Positions 1-9,055 of a stretch of 35,598 nt of DNA are shown here, in pieces (the stretch's first letter is position 1; every line of letters begins with the position of its first letter). Source of the stretch: a bacterium (GTDB lineage: Bacteria > Patescibacteriota > Minisyncoccia > JAHIHE01 > JAGLIN01); contig DAOWDU010000021.1 in assembly GCA_030638825.1 (NCBI GenBank), forward strand, positions 1 to 35,598, written 5' to 3'. The notes below the pieces were generated by a model. The model did not search any database. It saw nothing but the letters and a program-made list of their open reading frames with translations, and was not told the origin of the DNA. The position numbers and the translations under genes were made by a program.

Positions 1-1
1 A

Positions 2-1042
2 CGAAGAAAAATTGAAACGCCAAAAAAATATCGGAAAGGCAGCAGCGCGGAAATAATTATTAAGGGCGCTAGCGAACACAATTTAAAAAACATTGACGCG
101 AAAATTCCTTTGGGGAAATTTGTTTGCGTGACCGGAGTTTCCGGGTCTGGAAAATCGTCCTTAATAAACGACATTTTAGCAAAGGCGCTTGCTAAAAAAA
201 TTCATCACGCGCAAACGGAGCCTGGCAAACACAAAGCGATAATTGGCGACAAAAAAATTAGCAAAGTTATTAACATAGACCAATCGCCAATTGGACGGAC
301 GCCCCGCAGTAATCCTGCTACTTACACAGGAATATTTACGCTCATCAGAGAGTTGTTCGCCCTTACGAAAGAATCAAGAAATAGAAAATATAAAGCGGGG
401 CATTTTAGTTTTAATGTTAAAGGCGGACGCTGTGAGAATTGCAAAGGCGACGGTGTCACAAAAATAGAGATGTATTTTTTGCCAGATGTTTATGTGGAGT
501 GCGAACAATGCCACGGCAAAAGATACAACAGCGAAACGCTGGAGATTGAATATAAAGGAATTAAAATTTCAGAAGTTCTGGAAATGTCTATCAGAGAAGC
601 GTTTGGATTTTTTAGGGAAGTGCCTGCTTTAAACAGCAAACTTTCCGTTTTAAATGATGTCGGGCTTGGCTATATGAAACTCGGTCAAAGCGCGACCACT
701 CTTTCTGGCGGAGAAGCGCAAAGAATAAAACTCTCCGCAGAACTGGCGCGTCCCGTTAAAGAGGGTAAAACTTTATATATTTTAGACGAACCAACGGTTG
801 GGCTTCACTTTGAAGATATCAGAAAATTATTAAGTGTCTTAAATAAATTAGTAGATCGCGGCAATACGGTTTTAGTAATTGAGCACAATTTAGAAGTAAT
901 CAAATGCGCTGACTGGATTATTGATTTAGGTCCCGAAGGAGGGGACAAAGGAGGATTTATAATTGCCGAAGGAACACCGAAGGAGATTATGAAAAATAAA
1001 AAAAGTTGGACGGGGAGGTATTTAAAAGAGATTGTTGATTAA
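2..1042 (+). CDS. uvrA: UvrA excinuclease ABC subunit A, C-terminal part (5' truncated by window edge)
   Basis: Open frame runs from base 2 (..[46 protein letters not shown]..); Walker [10 protein letters not shown], zinc-finger [20 protein letters not shown] signature [12 protein letters not shown], Walker [13 protein letters not shown]. The M at 110 in the ORF track is an internal TTG. Confidence 0.97.
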   Translation, partial: RRKIETPKKYRKGSSAEIIIKGASEHNLKNIDAKIPLGKFVCVTGVSGSGKSSLINDILAKALAKKIHHAQTEPGKHKAIIGDKKISKVINIDQSPIGRTPRSNPATYTGIFTLIRELFALTKESRNRKYKAGHFSFNVKGGRCENCKGDGVTKIEMYFLPDVYVECEQCHGKRYNSETLEIEYKGIKISEVLEMSIREAFGFFREVPALNSKLSVLNDVGLGYMKLGQSATTLSGGEAQRIKLSAELARPVKEGKTLYILDEPTVGLHFEDIRKLLSVLNKLVDRGNTVLVIEHNLEVIKCADWIIDLGPEGGDKGGFIIAEGTPKEIMKNKKSWTGRYLKEIVD

Positions 1043-1109
1043 CGGATTACGAATTAACATTGCTCAGGGTGACAAATTTAGCTATTCCATAATTCAAATA
1101 TCAAATATT

Positions 1110-1206
1110 GAGGGTTCCATAGTCTCCACCGCAGTGGAGCTGTGGAACCCAGAATGCAAGTCTTGCAAATGCGGTGCCATAGCTCTGCGGAGACTATGGC
1201 ACCGTC
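1110..1206. repeat. Multi-hairpin palindromic element, copy 1
   Basis: GGGTTCCATAG-T-CTCCAC..GTGGAG-CTGTGGAACCC hairpin, TGCAAGTCTTGCA hairpin, GGTGCCATAG..CTATGGCACC hairpin; near-identical copy at 2076-2166. Confidence 0.85.
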
Positions 1207-1296
1207 AAATTTTTTCTGGAGTTCAGGTTTTAACCTGTAAGTTTTTTGAAATAAAAAAAGACCTTTCTCAAAAAAATTGAAATCGGTCATTAGCCC

Positions 1297-1431
1297 CTAA
1301 GGAGCGAAAGCAAATATTAACATTCCGCTAACGCCAATTCCTATCAGCAAGGCATTTATTTTGCAGTTTTTTGCTGGATATTTAGCGCCGAAAATCGCTA
1401 AGCCCAATCCTATTGATCCTATTATTTCCAT
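1297..1431 (-). CDS. Small hydrophobic/membrane protein (44 aa), start revised from ORF track
   Basis: MEIIGSIGLGLAIFGAKYPAKNCKINALLIGIGVSGMLIFAFAP; AGGAG ribosome binding site just upstream of ATG at 1431 on minus strand. Confidence 0.55.
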   Translation of the reverse strand: MEIIGSIGLGLAIFGAKYPAKNCKINALLIGIGVSGMLIFAFAP

Positions 1432-1533
1432 TATCTTGCTCCTATTAGTTGGATTTATATCCATAAATCGCTTTAAAAGCAATTTATCTCATATAGAGAA
1501 ACCAATATAAAATACTATCATCTAATCAAAAAT

Positions 1534-1626
1534 ATGTCAACCCCAACTATTGAAAAACAAATCCTCGCGACGATTGTTTATTTTATTGACATAAACCATT
1601 TTTTTGATAGAATTAAATTAAATTAG
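1534..1626 (+). pseudogene. Truncated duplicate of the 5' end of the downstream nucleotidyltransferase gene
   Basis: 1534-1582 encodes MSTPTIEKQILATIVY, closely matching MPTHLEKQILATIVY at 1835; a long stretch (GAAAAACAAATCCTCGCGACGATTGTTTATT) is identical, then diverges and stops at 1624-1626. Confidence 0.65.
1586..1613 (+). promoter_or_regulatory. Putative sigma70-type promoter
   Basis: TTGACA (1586-1591), 16-bp spacer, TAGAAT (1608-1613). Confidence 0.5.
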
Positions 1627-1640
1627 CTTAATAAAAATTT

Positions 1641-1826
1641 ATGATGATTAGTCCAATACAAGAAAGAGAAGAGATAACAATTCCGAAATCGGAATATAAT
1701 CTTTTGAATGAAGTTTATAATCAGTTTAAAAAACAGGCTTTGCTGTTTAGAATAATAGAGGCGGAAAGAAATTTGAAAAGAGGGAAAGTGGAAGAAATGA
1801 ACTTTAGTAAATTTGTTTATTTATAG
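1641..1826 (+). CDS. Small protein (61 aa), function unknown, antitoxin-like appearance
   Basis: ORF with upstream promoter candidate; charged helical sequence, no decisive motif. Confidence 0.45.
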   Translation: MMISPIQEREEITIPKSEYNLLNEVYNQFKKQALLFRIIEAERNLKRGKVEEMNFSKFVYL

Positions 1827-1834
1827 ATAAATTT

Positions 1835-2929
1835 ATGCCAACCCATCTTGAAAAACAAATCCTCGCGACGATTGTTTATTATGATATTTTAGATTATCCT
1901 CTGACGGGGTTGGAGATTTTTTTGTATTTGGTGAGGGAAGATGGGAATGTAAGCGATGTAGAGACGAGGCACTGCCTCGTCTCTACGGAGGTTATAGAAC
2001 TATTAAACACCAGCGAGTATTTAAAAAAACATCTTGGGCAGAAATTGGGATTTTATTTTTTGAAAGAGCGTAAACGAGGGTTCCATAGTCCCGTTAGGGC
2101 TGTGGAACCCAGAATGCAAGACTTGCATATGCGGTGCCACAGCTCTGCGGAGACTATGGCACCGTCGGACGACATCGTCCAACTACGCCTGAACCGCAAG
2201 AAAATATGGGACCGGAAATGGAAGAAAGCGAAGAAAATATTTTGGATTATGCAAGTTATTCCGTTTTCAAAATTAGTGATGGGGAGCGGATCGTTTTCGC
2301 TTGGAAATACGAGAAAAGATTCTGATGTGGATTTATTGATTGTTGCTAAAAAAGGAAGAATCTGGACAGTGCGGACATTTTTTACATTGCTAACTTCTTT
2401 TCTGGGAGTGCGGAGATATAAAGATAAAACAGAAGACAAAATTTGCCTGAATCATTATATCACAGATAGGTCTCTTAGAATTCCGTTTGAAAGCATTTAT
2501 ACAGCGCATTTGTACTGTCATATTTTGAGTGTTTACGACAGTAAAGAAGACAGGAAATTATTTAAGAAATTTCAGGAAGAGAATAAATGGATGAAAAAAT
2601 ATCTTCAGAATTATCAGTTTTCAGAGTTGGAGGGATTTAGAAGTATCAAGAGAAATAAAATACTAAGTCTTGTTGCTAAGCTTTTTGAATTTATTTTATC
2701 TGGAAAAATAGGGGATTACTTTGAAAAGAAAATGTCCGAAGTTCAAACGAAGAGAATAAAAAAAGATCCTCTTAATATGAAAAAAGGAGGACGAATTACA
2801 ATCAGCGACGACCAGCTTGAATTTCATCCCAATTCTCACGAGGCAAAGATAATTCCGGAATTTAACAAAAGAATGAAAGAATTAAAGTTATTTGAATTCG
2901 GAGAGCAGAAAGATTCAGGGTTGACATAA
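1835..2929 (+). CDS. Nucleotidyltransferase-domain protein with in-frame palindromic insertions
   Basis: GSGSFSLGNTRKDSDVDLLIV resembles the GSxxxGxxRxxSDxDLL nucleotidyltransferase motif; ORF is open through the repeat elements. Confidence 0.75.
   Translation: MPTHLEKQILATIVYYDILDYPLTGLEIFLYLVREDGNVSDVETRHCLVSTEVIELLNTSEYLKKHLGQKLGFYFLKERKRGFHSPVRAVEPRMQDLHMRCHSSAETMAPSDDIVQLRLNRKKIWDRKWKKAKKIFWIMQVIPFSKLVMGSGSFSLGNTRKDSDVDLLIVAKKGRIWTVRTFFTLLTSFLGVRRYKDKTEDKICLNHYITDRSLRIPFESIYTAHLYCHILSVYDSKEDRKLFKKFQEENKWMKKYLQNYQFSELEGFRSIKRNKILSLVAKLFEFILSGKIGDYFEKKMSEVQTKRIKKDPLNMKKGGRITISDDQLEFHPNSHEAKIIPEFNKRMKELKLFEFGEQKDSGLT
1958..1986. repeat. 29-bp palindrome inside the nucleotidyltransferase ORF
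   Basis: GTAGAGACGAGGCA-C-TGCCTCGTCTCTAC, arms perfectly complementary. Confidence 0.85.
2076..2166. repeat. Multi-hairpin palindromic element, copy 2 (in frame inside CDS)
   Basis: GGGTTCCATAG-TCCCGTTAGGG-CTGTGGAACCC, TGCAAGACTTGCA, GGTGCCACAG..CTATGGCACC; compare 1110-1206. An extra GGACGA-CA-TCGTCC hairpin follows at 2167-2180. Confidence 0.85.
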
Positions 2930-2948
2930 ATTTTAAATCAAATATAAT
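2921..2948 (+). promoter_or_regulatory. groES promoter
   Basis: TTGACA (2921-2926), 16-bp spacer, TATAAT (2943-2948). The -35 lies in the last sense codons of the upstream CDS. Confidence 0.75.
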
Positions 2949-2952
2949 AACA

Positions 2953-2979
2953 TTAGCACTCAGGAATGCAGAGTGCTAA
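2953..2979. promoter_or_regulatory. CIRCE operator (HrcA binding site)
   Basis: TTAGCACTC-N9-GAGTGCTAA, perfect match to the known consensus, directly after the -10 and before groES. Confidence 0.95.
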
Positions 2980-3015
2980 TTTAAAAAATTAACCATAAAG
3001 AAAGGAAAAATTCTT

Positions 3016-3306
3016 ATGAAACTAAAACCACTTGGAAACAGAGTTATTTTGGAAGCTGTTTCTACAGAAGAAAAAACAAAAAGCGGGATTATTATTCCCG
3101 ATACAGTAGATAAAGAAAAACCGGAACAGGGGAAAGTTCTCGCGGTTGGTCCCGGAAAAGTCTTGGAAAGCGGACAGAGAAATCAAATGGATATTAAAGA
3201 AGGGGATACTGTTCTGTTTTCAAAGTATAGCCCAACGGAGATTAAGATTGAAGGGAAGGATTATTTAGTTGTTTCGGATGAGGATATACTTGCTGTTATT
3301 GGGTAA
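3016..3306 (+). CDS. groES: Co-chaperonin GroES
   Basis: [30 protein letters not shown]...[27 protein letters not shown]. Confidence 0.97.
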   Translation: MKLKPLGNRVILEAVSTEEKTKSGIIIPDTVDKEKPEQGKVLAVGPGKVLESGQRNQMDIKEGDTVLFSKYSPTEIKIEGKDYLVVSDEDILAVIG

Positions 3307-3335
3307 TGGATTGAAATGAATATTGAATATTGAAA

Positions 3336-3470
3336 AATTTCTACGGCACTTTAGTGCACGGTCGCAGAGGTTTTAACCTCGCGAAAAGAATAGAAATTAA
3401 GATATTTTATTGAGTTAAAATTCGGGAGGTTAAAACCTCACGGACCCTCGGCTAAAGCCGGGTAGAAAAA
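3336..3470. repeat. Cruciform-like palindromic element, copy 1 (between groES and groEL)
   Basis: Nested short palindromes GCACTTTAGTGC, GAGGTTTTAACCTC, GAGGTTAAAACCTC, CGGCTAAAGCCG; same arrangement at 6220-6344. Confidence 0.8.
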
Positions 3471-3495
3471 TAATTAATAAATTAATAAAAACATT

Positions 3496-5166
<1,671 letters not shown>

Positions 5167-5209
5167 ATCAACCCATAACTCAAAACCTATAACTTATAAC
5201 TGACTTGTT

Positions 5210-5245
5210 GGCTCCAGTCTTCTGACTGGAGCCTTTTGTTATTTT
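5210..5245 (+). terminator. Intrinsic terminator after groEL
   Basis: GGCTCCAGTC-TTCT-GACTGGAGCC followed by TTTTGTTATTTT. Confidence 0.9.
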
Positions 5246-5295
5246 AGAAAATTTGTTTAAATGTTAGTATGTTAAAATGTTTAAATGACTTTTTC

Positions 5296-5323
5296 TTGCC
5301 ATTTTTTATTTCTATGCTATACT
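5296..5323 (+). promoter_or_regulatory. rpsB promoter with extended -10
   Basis: TTGCCA (5296-5301), 16-bp spacer, TGC-TATACT (5318-5323). Confidence 0.6.
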
Positions 5324-5423
5324 TCTTTTTAGTTCTAAGGCAATTTTGCCTTAAACTTTTTAATTTATTAAACTACTGAAAACCAGTAGAATTAGCGGAA
5401 TATTAAAAAAACGAATAGTTTTG

Positions 5424-5487
5424 TTTGAGATTATCATTCCTGAAGGCGACATTCTGGAATGTCGCCTTCAGGAATGATAATCTCAAA
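5424..5487. repeat. Perfect inverted repeat, 31-bp arms with 2-nt centre, in rpsB leader
   Basis: TTTGAGATTATCATTCCTGAAGGCGACATTC-TG-GAATGTCGCCTTCAGGAATGATAATCTCAAA. Confidence 0.95.
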
Positions 5488-5520
5488 TCAATATCTGTTA
5501 ATATAGAAAGAAAAAAAACA

Positions 5521-6219
5521 ATGAGTGAAGAAAAAAAGAATGAGATTAGTATGATGGAAATGCTAAAAGCGGGGGTTCATTTTGGGCATAAGAAAGCGAA
5601 AAAGCATCCCAAAATGGAACAGTATATTTATACTGTGAGAAATGGAATAAATATCATAGACCTGGGCGCGACTAAATCAAAATTAGAAGAAGCGCTTCAG
5701 CATGTAAAAGAAATTTCAGCAGAGGGAGGAACGATTCTTTTTGTGGGAACGAAGAAACAGGCTAAAAAAATTACAGAAGAGGCGGCTAAAAAATGTGAAA
5801 TGCCTTTTGTGACGGAAAGGTGGCTTGGCGGTACATTTACCAATTTTGATAAAATTTCTGCCAGTGTGAAAAGGTTAGAAAGAATGATAGAAGAAAAAGA
5901 AAACGGAGAGTTGGAAAAAAAATATAATAAAAAAGAAAGGCTAGAAATTGACAGAGAAATAAAAAGATTGGAAAGGAAATTCGGCGGAATTAGAAAAATG
6001 AAAAAATTGCCTGAAGCGGTTTTTGTGCTTGATGTTAAGGAAGACGAAACAGCGGTTCTTGAAGCTATTAGCAGGAAAATTCCAATAATTGCTCTTGTTG
6101 ATACGAATGCGGATCCGACGATAATTGATTATCCAATCCCATCTAATGATGATGCGGTTGGAGCGATTAAATTAATTACAGATGCGGTTGTGGAAGTGAT
6201 TGTTAAAAGTAAATCTTGA
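5521..6219 (+). CDS. rpsB: 30S ribosomal protein S2 (start revised from 5425)
   Basis: MSEEKKNEISMMEMLKAGVHFGHKKAKKHPKMEQYIYTVRNGINIIDL...; the 5425 start would translate the palindromic leader. Confidence 0.96.
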   Translation: MSEEKKNEISMMEMLKAGVHFGHKKAKKHPKMEQYIYTVRNGINIIDLGATKSKLEEALQHVKEISAEGGTILFVGTKKQAKKITEEAAKKCEMPFVTERWLGGTFTNFDKISASVKRLERMIEEKENGELEKKYNKKERLEIDREIKRLERKFGGIRKMKKLPEAVFVLDVKEDETAVLEAISRKIPIIALVDTNADPTIIDYPIPSNDDAVGAIKLITDAVVEVIVKSKS

Positions 6220-6344
6220 AAATTTCTACCCAGCTTTAGCTGAGGGTCAAAGAGGTTTTAACCTCTCGAAATTTAGCTCAATAAAATTATTTATTTTCTC
6301 GCGAGGTTAAAACCTCACGAACCCTCGGCTAAAGCCGGGTAGAT
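6220..6344. repeat. Cruciform-like palindromic element, copy 2 (between rpsB and tsf)
   Basis: CTACCCAGCTTTAGCTGAGGGT ... GAGGTTTTAACCTC ... GAGGTTAAAACCTC ... ACCCTCGGCTAAAGCCGGGTAG. Confidence 0.85.
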
Positions 6345-6369
6345 GATATTAAAATCTTAAAATAAAACT

Positions 6370-6954
6370 ATGATTTCAGCTCAAGAGGTAAAAAAATTAA
6401 GAGATCGCACGGGGGCGAGTATGGCAGAGTGTAAAAAATCTTTAGAAGAAAGTTCTGGCGATATGGAAAAGGCGATTAAAATAATGCAAAAATGCGGATC
6501 AAAAATAGCTGACAAAAAATGCGGTCGGGAGATGGCAGAAGGATATATCGGATCATATATTCATAGCAATGGCAAAGTCGGCGTTTTGGTTGAAGTGAGC
6601 TGCGAGACGGATTTTGTCGCTAAGAATAAAGAGTTTCAAGAATTGACTCACGATCTAGCGATGCATATCGCCGCGCTTAACCCAGAATATGTTAATTGCG
6701 ATGAAATAGATTCTGAAATAATAAAAAATAAAAAAACAGAATTTGCAGAAGAAGTGAAAAAAGAAAATAAACCGCCTGAGATAATGGAAAAAATAATTGA
6801 GGGGAAAGTGAAAAAACATTTTGATGAGATTTGTTTAATGTCTCAAATATTTGTAAAGAATTCAGAGATAACTATTGAAGGATTAGTGACTGAAAAGATT
6901 GCAAAATTGGGAGAGAATATAAAAGTAAAAAGGTTTGTGAGGTTTGAAATATAA
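6370..6954 (+). CDS. tsf: Elongation factor Ts
   Basis: MISAQEVKKLRDRTGASMAECKKSLEESSGDMEKAI...; GKVGVLVEVSCETDFVAKNKEF. Confidence 0.97.
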   Translation: MISAQEVKKLRDRTGASMAECKKSLEESSGDMEKAIKIMQKCGSKIADKKCGREMAEGYIGSYIHSNGKVGVLVEVSCETDFVAKNKEFQELTHDLAMHIAALNPEYVNCDEIDSEIIKNKKTEFAEEVKKENKPPEIMEKIIEGKVKKHFDEICLMSQIFVKNSEITIEGLVTEKIAKLGENIKVKRFVRFEI

Positions 6955-6972
6955 ATTTTAGGATTGCATATT

Positions 6973-7113
6973 TTGTCATTGCGAGGAGTGAAATTATCCG
7001 AAGGATAATTGAGCGACGAAGCAATCCCGTAACTATGCCTAATGAATTTAATCACGGGATTGCTTCGTCGCCATTTCGTTCGCTACGCTCTCTCAGACTT
7101 CTCGCAATGACAA
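6973..7113. repeat. TIR-type palindromic/MITE-like element (141 bp)
   Basis: Ends TTGTCATTGCGAG ... CTCGCAATGACAA; internal inverted repeat GCGACGAAGCAATCCCGT (7013-7030) / ACGGGATTGCTTCGTCGC (7054-7071). Confidence 0.85.
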
Positions 7114-7143
7114 ATTGTTTAGGAAAACTAATCTAAAAACGAT

Positions 7144-7929
7144 ATGATTGTAAATCTAAAAATATTTCCGTGGAATGGATCTGTGATGTATGATTCTGGA
7201 AATTGGGGTTTAGAGGCGGGCGATATGGTGATTGTTATTGCTGATTCTGAAACTGAAATTGCTACGGTTGAAGAAATCAACATAGAGATAAAGACAGAAA
7301 CAAAAGAGGAAATTCCTAAAATCATCAGGAAAGCGACTTCAGTTGATTTGGAAGTAGTTGAAAAAAATGGCCAAAAATGCGCGGAGATAATAAAAACCTG
7401 CCGTGATTTGGTTAGGGAAAATAAATTGCCAATGAAAATAGTAGATGTTCATTTGAGTTTCGGCGGCGGGAAAATAACCTTTTCATTTATTGCTGAAAGC
7501 AGAGTTGATTTTAGAGAACTAGTAAAAAGTCTTTCTAGAAATTTTCAGAGATCGGTAAGATTGCATCAAATTGGTTCAAGAGATGAAGCGAGAAAGAGGG
7601 GCGGGTTTGGAGTTTGCGGTTGCCAGCTATGTTGCGTGAAATTTTTAAAAGATTTGCCAAGTGTTATCACCGAAGATGCCAGAGTCCAGCAGATGGGACA
7701 CCGCGGAAGTGAAAGAATTTCTGGCCTGTGCGGAAGATTAAAATGCTGTTTAGGATTTGAAGCGGGACAATACAGAGAGCTTTTAAAAAGCATGCCAAAT
7801 ATTGGAAAAGCTGTTAAGGTTGACGGTAAAAAATGCGTAGTTACAGAATTAGACACATTATCCCAAAAAGTTACTATTAAATTTGACGATGGAAATAAGA
7901 AAAAAGTATCTATTGAAGAATTAAAATAA
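7144..7929 (+). CDS. ricT: PSP1-domain protein, RicT/YaaT-like
   Basis: Cys motifs GGFGVCGCQLCCVKFLKDLPSV and ISGLCGRLKCCLGFE characteristic of PSP1/YaaT proteins. Confidence 0.85.
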   Translation: MIVNLKIFPWNGSVMYDSGNWGLEAGDMVIVIADSETEIATVEEINIEIKTETKEEIPKIIRKATSVDLEVVEKNGQKCAEIIKTCRDLVRENKLPMKIVDVHLSFGGGKITFSFIAESRVDFRELVKSLSRNFQRSVRLHQIGSRDEARKRGGFGVCGCQLCCVKFLKDLPSVITEDARVQQMGHRGSERISGLCGRLKCCLGFEAGQYRELLKSMPNIGKAVKVDGKKCVVTELDTLSQKVTIKFDDGNKKKVSIEELK

Positions 7930-7951
7930 TAATTTATAATAAAACAAAAAT

Positions 7952-8602
7952 ATGGAATTTGACATAGTTCCACAGGCTGTAATAGTTTTTTCAATGGCGA
8001 TTATAATTCTTATTCTGGGAAGAAATATATCAAAAGTGAAAGAAACGCCAGATGATTTTTTATTTGAGAATAGAGACGAAAAAAAAGAAAAGGAAAAATT
8101 TCTGTATCTTTGTAAAAGATTAACGAGAAGAATTAATAAAGAAAAGTATCAGGAAAAAGTTGATTCGTTCTGGGTTTGGTTTGAAAAAGTTTTGCGTAAG
8201 TTAAGAATTAAGTTTTTAAGATTAGACAATAAAATAGTTTCTGCTTTGGATAAAGTTAAGGAGAAAAATGTTGAGAACGAGGTTGAAATTGAAGAATCAA
8301 AAAATGATGACGAGAAATTGAAAAGCGAAAATATGTATGTAGATAATAAGATAGCTGAAGAAAAAGACGAAAATAAATTAGATACAGAAAACAAGAAAGG
8401 AAGAGAAAAAGAATATATTGATCTTATTATGAAAAATCCTGTTGACATTAAATCTTATTGGAAATTGGGGATAGTTTATTCCAGAAGAAAAAATTACAAA
8501 GATGCTATTTCTTGTTTTCGTCAAATTACGAAAATAGATCCGACTTATACAAAAGCTAAAAAAAAGATTATTGATTTGATGGGGAGGATGAAGAAAAAGT
8601 AA
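7952..8602 (+). CDS. N-terminally membrane-anchored TPR-like protein
   Basis: N-terminal hydrophobic helix AVIVFSMAIIILIL; C-terminal TPR-like SYWKLGIVYSRRKNYKDAISCFRQITKIDPTYTKAKKKI. Confidence 0.65.
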   Translation: MEFDIVPQAVIVFSMAIIILILGRNISKVKETPDDFLFENRDEKKEKEKFLYLCKRLTRRINKEKYQEKVDSFWVWFEKVLRKLRIKFLRLDNKIVSALDKVKEKNVENEVEIEESKNDDEKLKSENMYVDNKIAEEKDENKLDTENKKGREKEYIDLIMKNPVDIKSYWKLGIVYSRRKNYKDAISCFRQITKIDPTYTKAKKKIIDLMGRMKKK

Positions 8603-8648
8603 ATAGAAATTTATGGATGTTATTGGTTATAAGTTGTGGGTTAAATAT

Positions 8649-8720
8649 GCCGACTTAGCTCAGTGGTAGAGCAGCTGTTTTGTAAACAGCAGGCCGTCAG
8701 TTCGAATCTGACAGTCGGCT
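8649..8720 (+). tRNA. tRNA-Thr (anticodon UGU)
   Basis: Cloverleaf: acceptor GCCGACT/AGTCGGC, anticodon stem GCTGT/ACAGC with loop TTTGTAA, TTCGAAT T-loop. Confidence 0.93.
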
Positions 8721-8738
8721 CAGTTCAATATGTCTCGC

Positions 8739-8811
8739 GCCGTTGTAGCTCAGCTGGTAGAGCAACTCCATGGTAAGGAGTAGGTCTGCGGTTCGAGTCC
8801 GCACAACGGCT
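8739..8811 (+). tRNA. tRNA-Thr (anticodon GGU)
   Basis: Acceptor GCCGTTG/CAACGGC, anticodon loop ATGGTAA, T-loop GGTTCGAGTCC. Confidence 0.92.
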
Positions 8812-8917
8812 CAGTGGAAAAGAATACTGCAATTGATTTTGTGGTGTTTTTTTAAAACTTATGAATATTAATATTGGACACTCGTCTATTTTTTTTAGGC
8901 AAATAGCGAGTTAATCA

Positions 8918-8946
8918 TTGACCAAGTCTTAAAATTTGCATATACT
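8918..8946 (+). promoter_or_regulatory. Putative promoter upstream of hsdM
   Basis: TTGACC (8918-8923), 17-bp spacer, TATACT (8941-8946). Confidence 0.55.
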
Positions 8947-8987
8947 AATCACATATAATTAATCTTAATATAGTTAATAGTTAATAA

Positions 8988-9050
8988 TTGAAACAGTTAA
9001 AAAAAATTGCAGGCGCGTTTGGTGTTTCGCTTGATGATTTAATAAAATAA
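8988..9050 (+). pseudogene. C-terminal remnant of an XRE/HTH_3-type regulator
   Basis: Reads LKQLKKIAGAFGVSLDDLIK*, typical C-terminal end of HTH_3 domains; in-frame stop TAA directly upstream (8985-8987). Confidence 0.5.
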
Positions 9051-9055
9051 AAAAT

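Noticed and set aside
1032-1290. ORFs 1032-1280 (+) and 1078-1290 (-)
   Set aside because: Both mainly translate the palindromic repeat 1110-1206; no protein-like features, overlap each other.
2053-2439. 128-aa minus-strand ORF
   Set aside because: Opposite strand of the nucleotidyltransferase gene; contains repeat-derived peptide also seen in 1078-1290.
5425-5520. N-terminal extension of S2 (MRLSFLKATFWNVAFRNDNLKSISVNIERKK)
   Set aside because: Translates the perfect inverted repeat; the standard S2 N-terminus begins at 5521.
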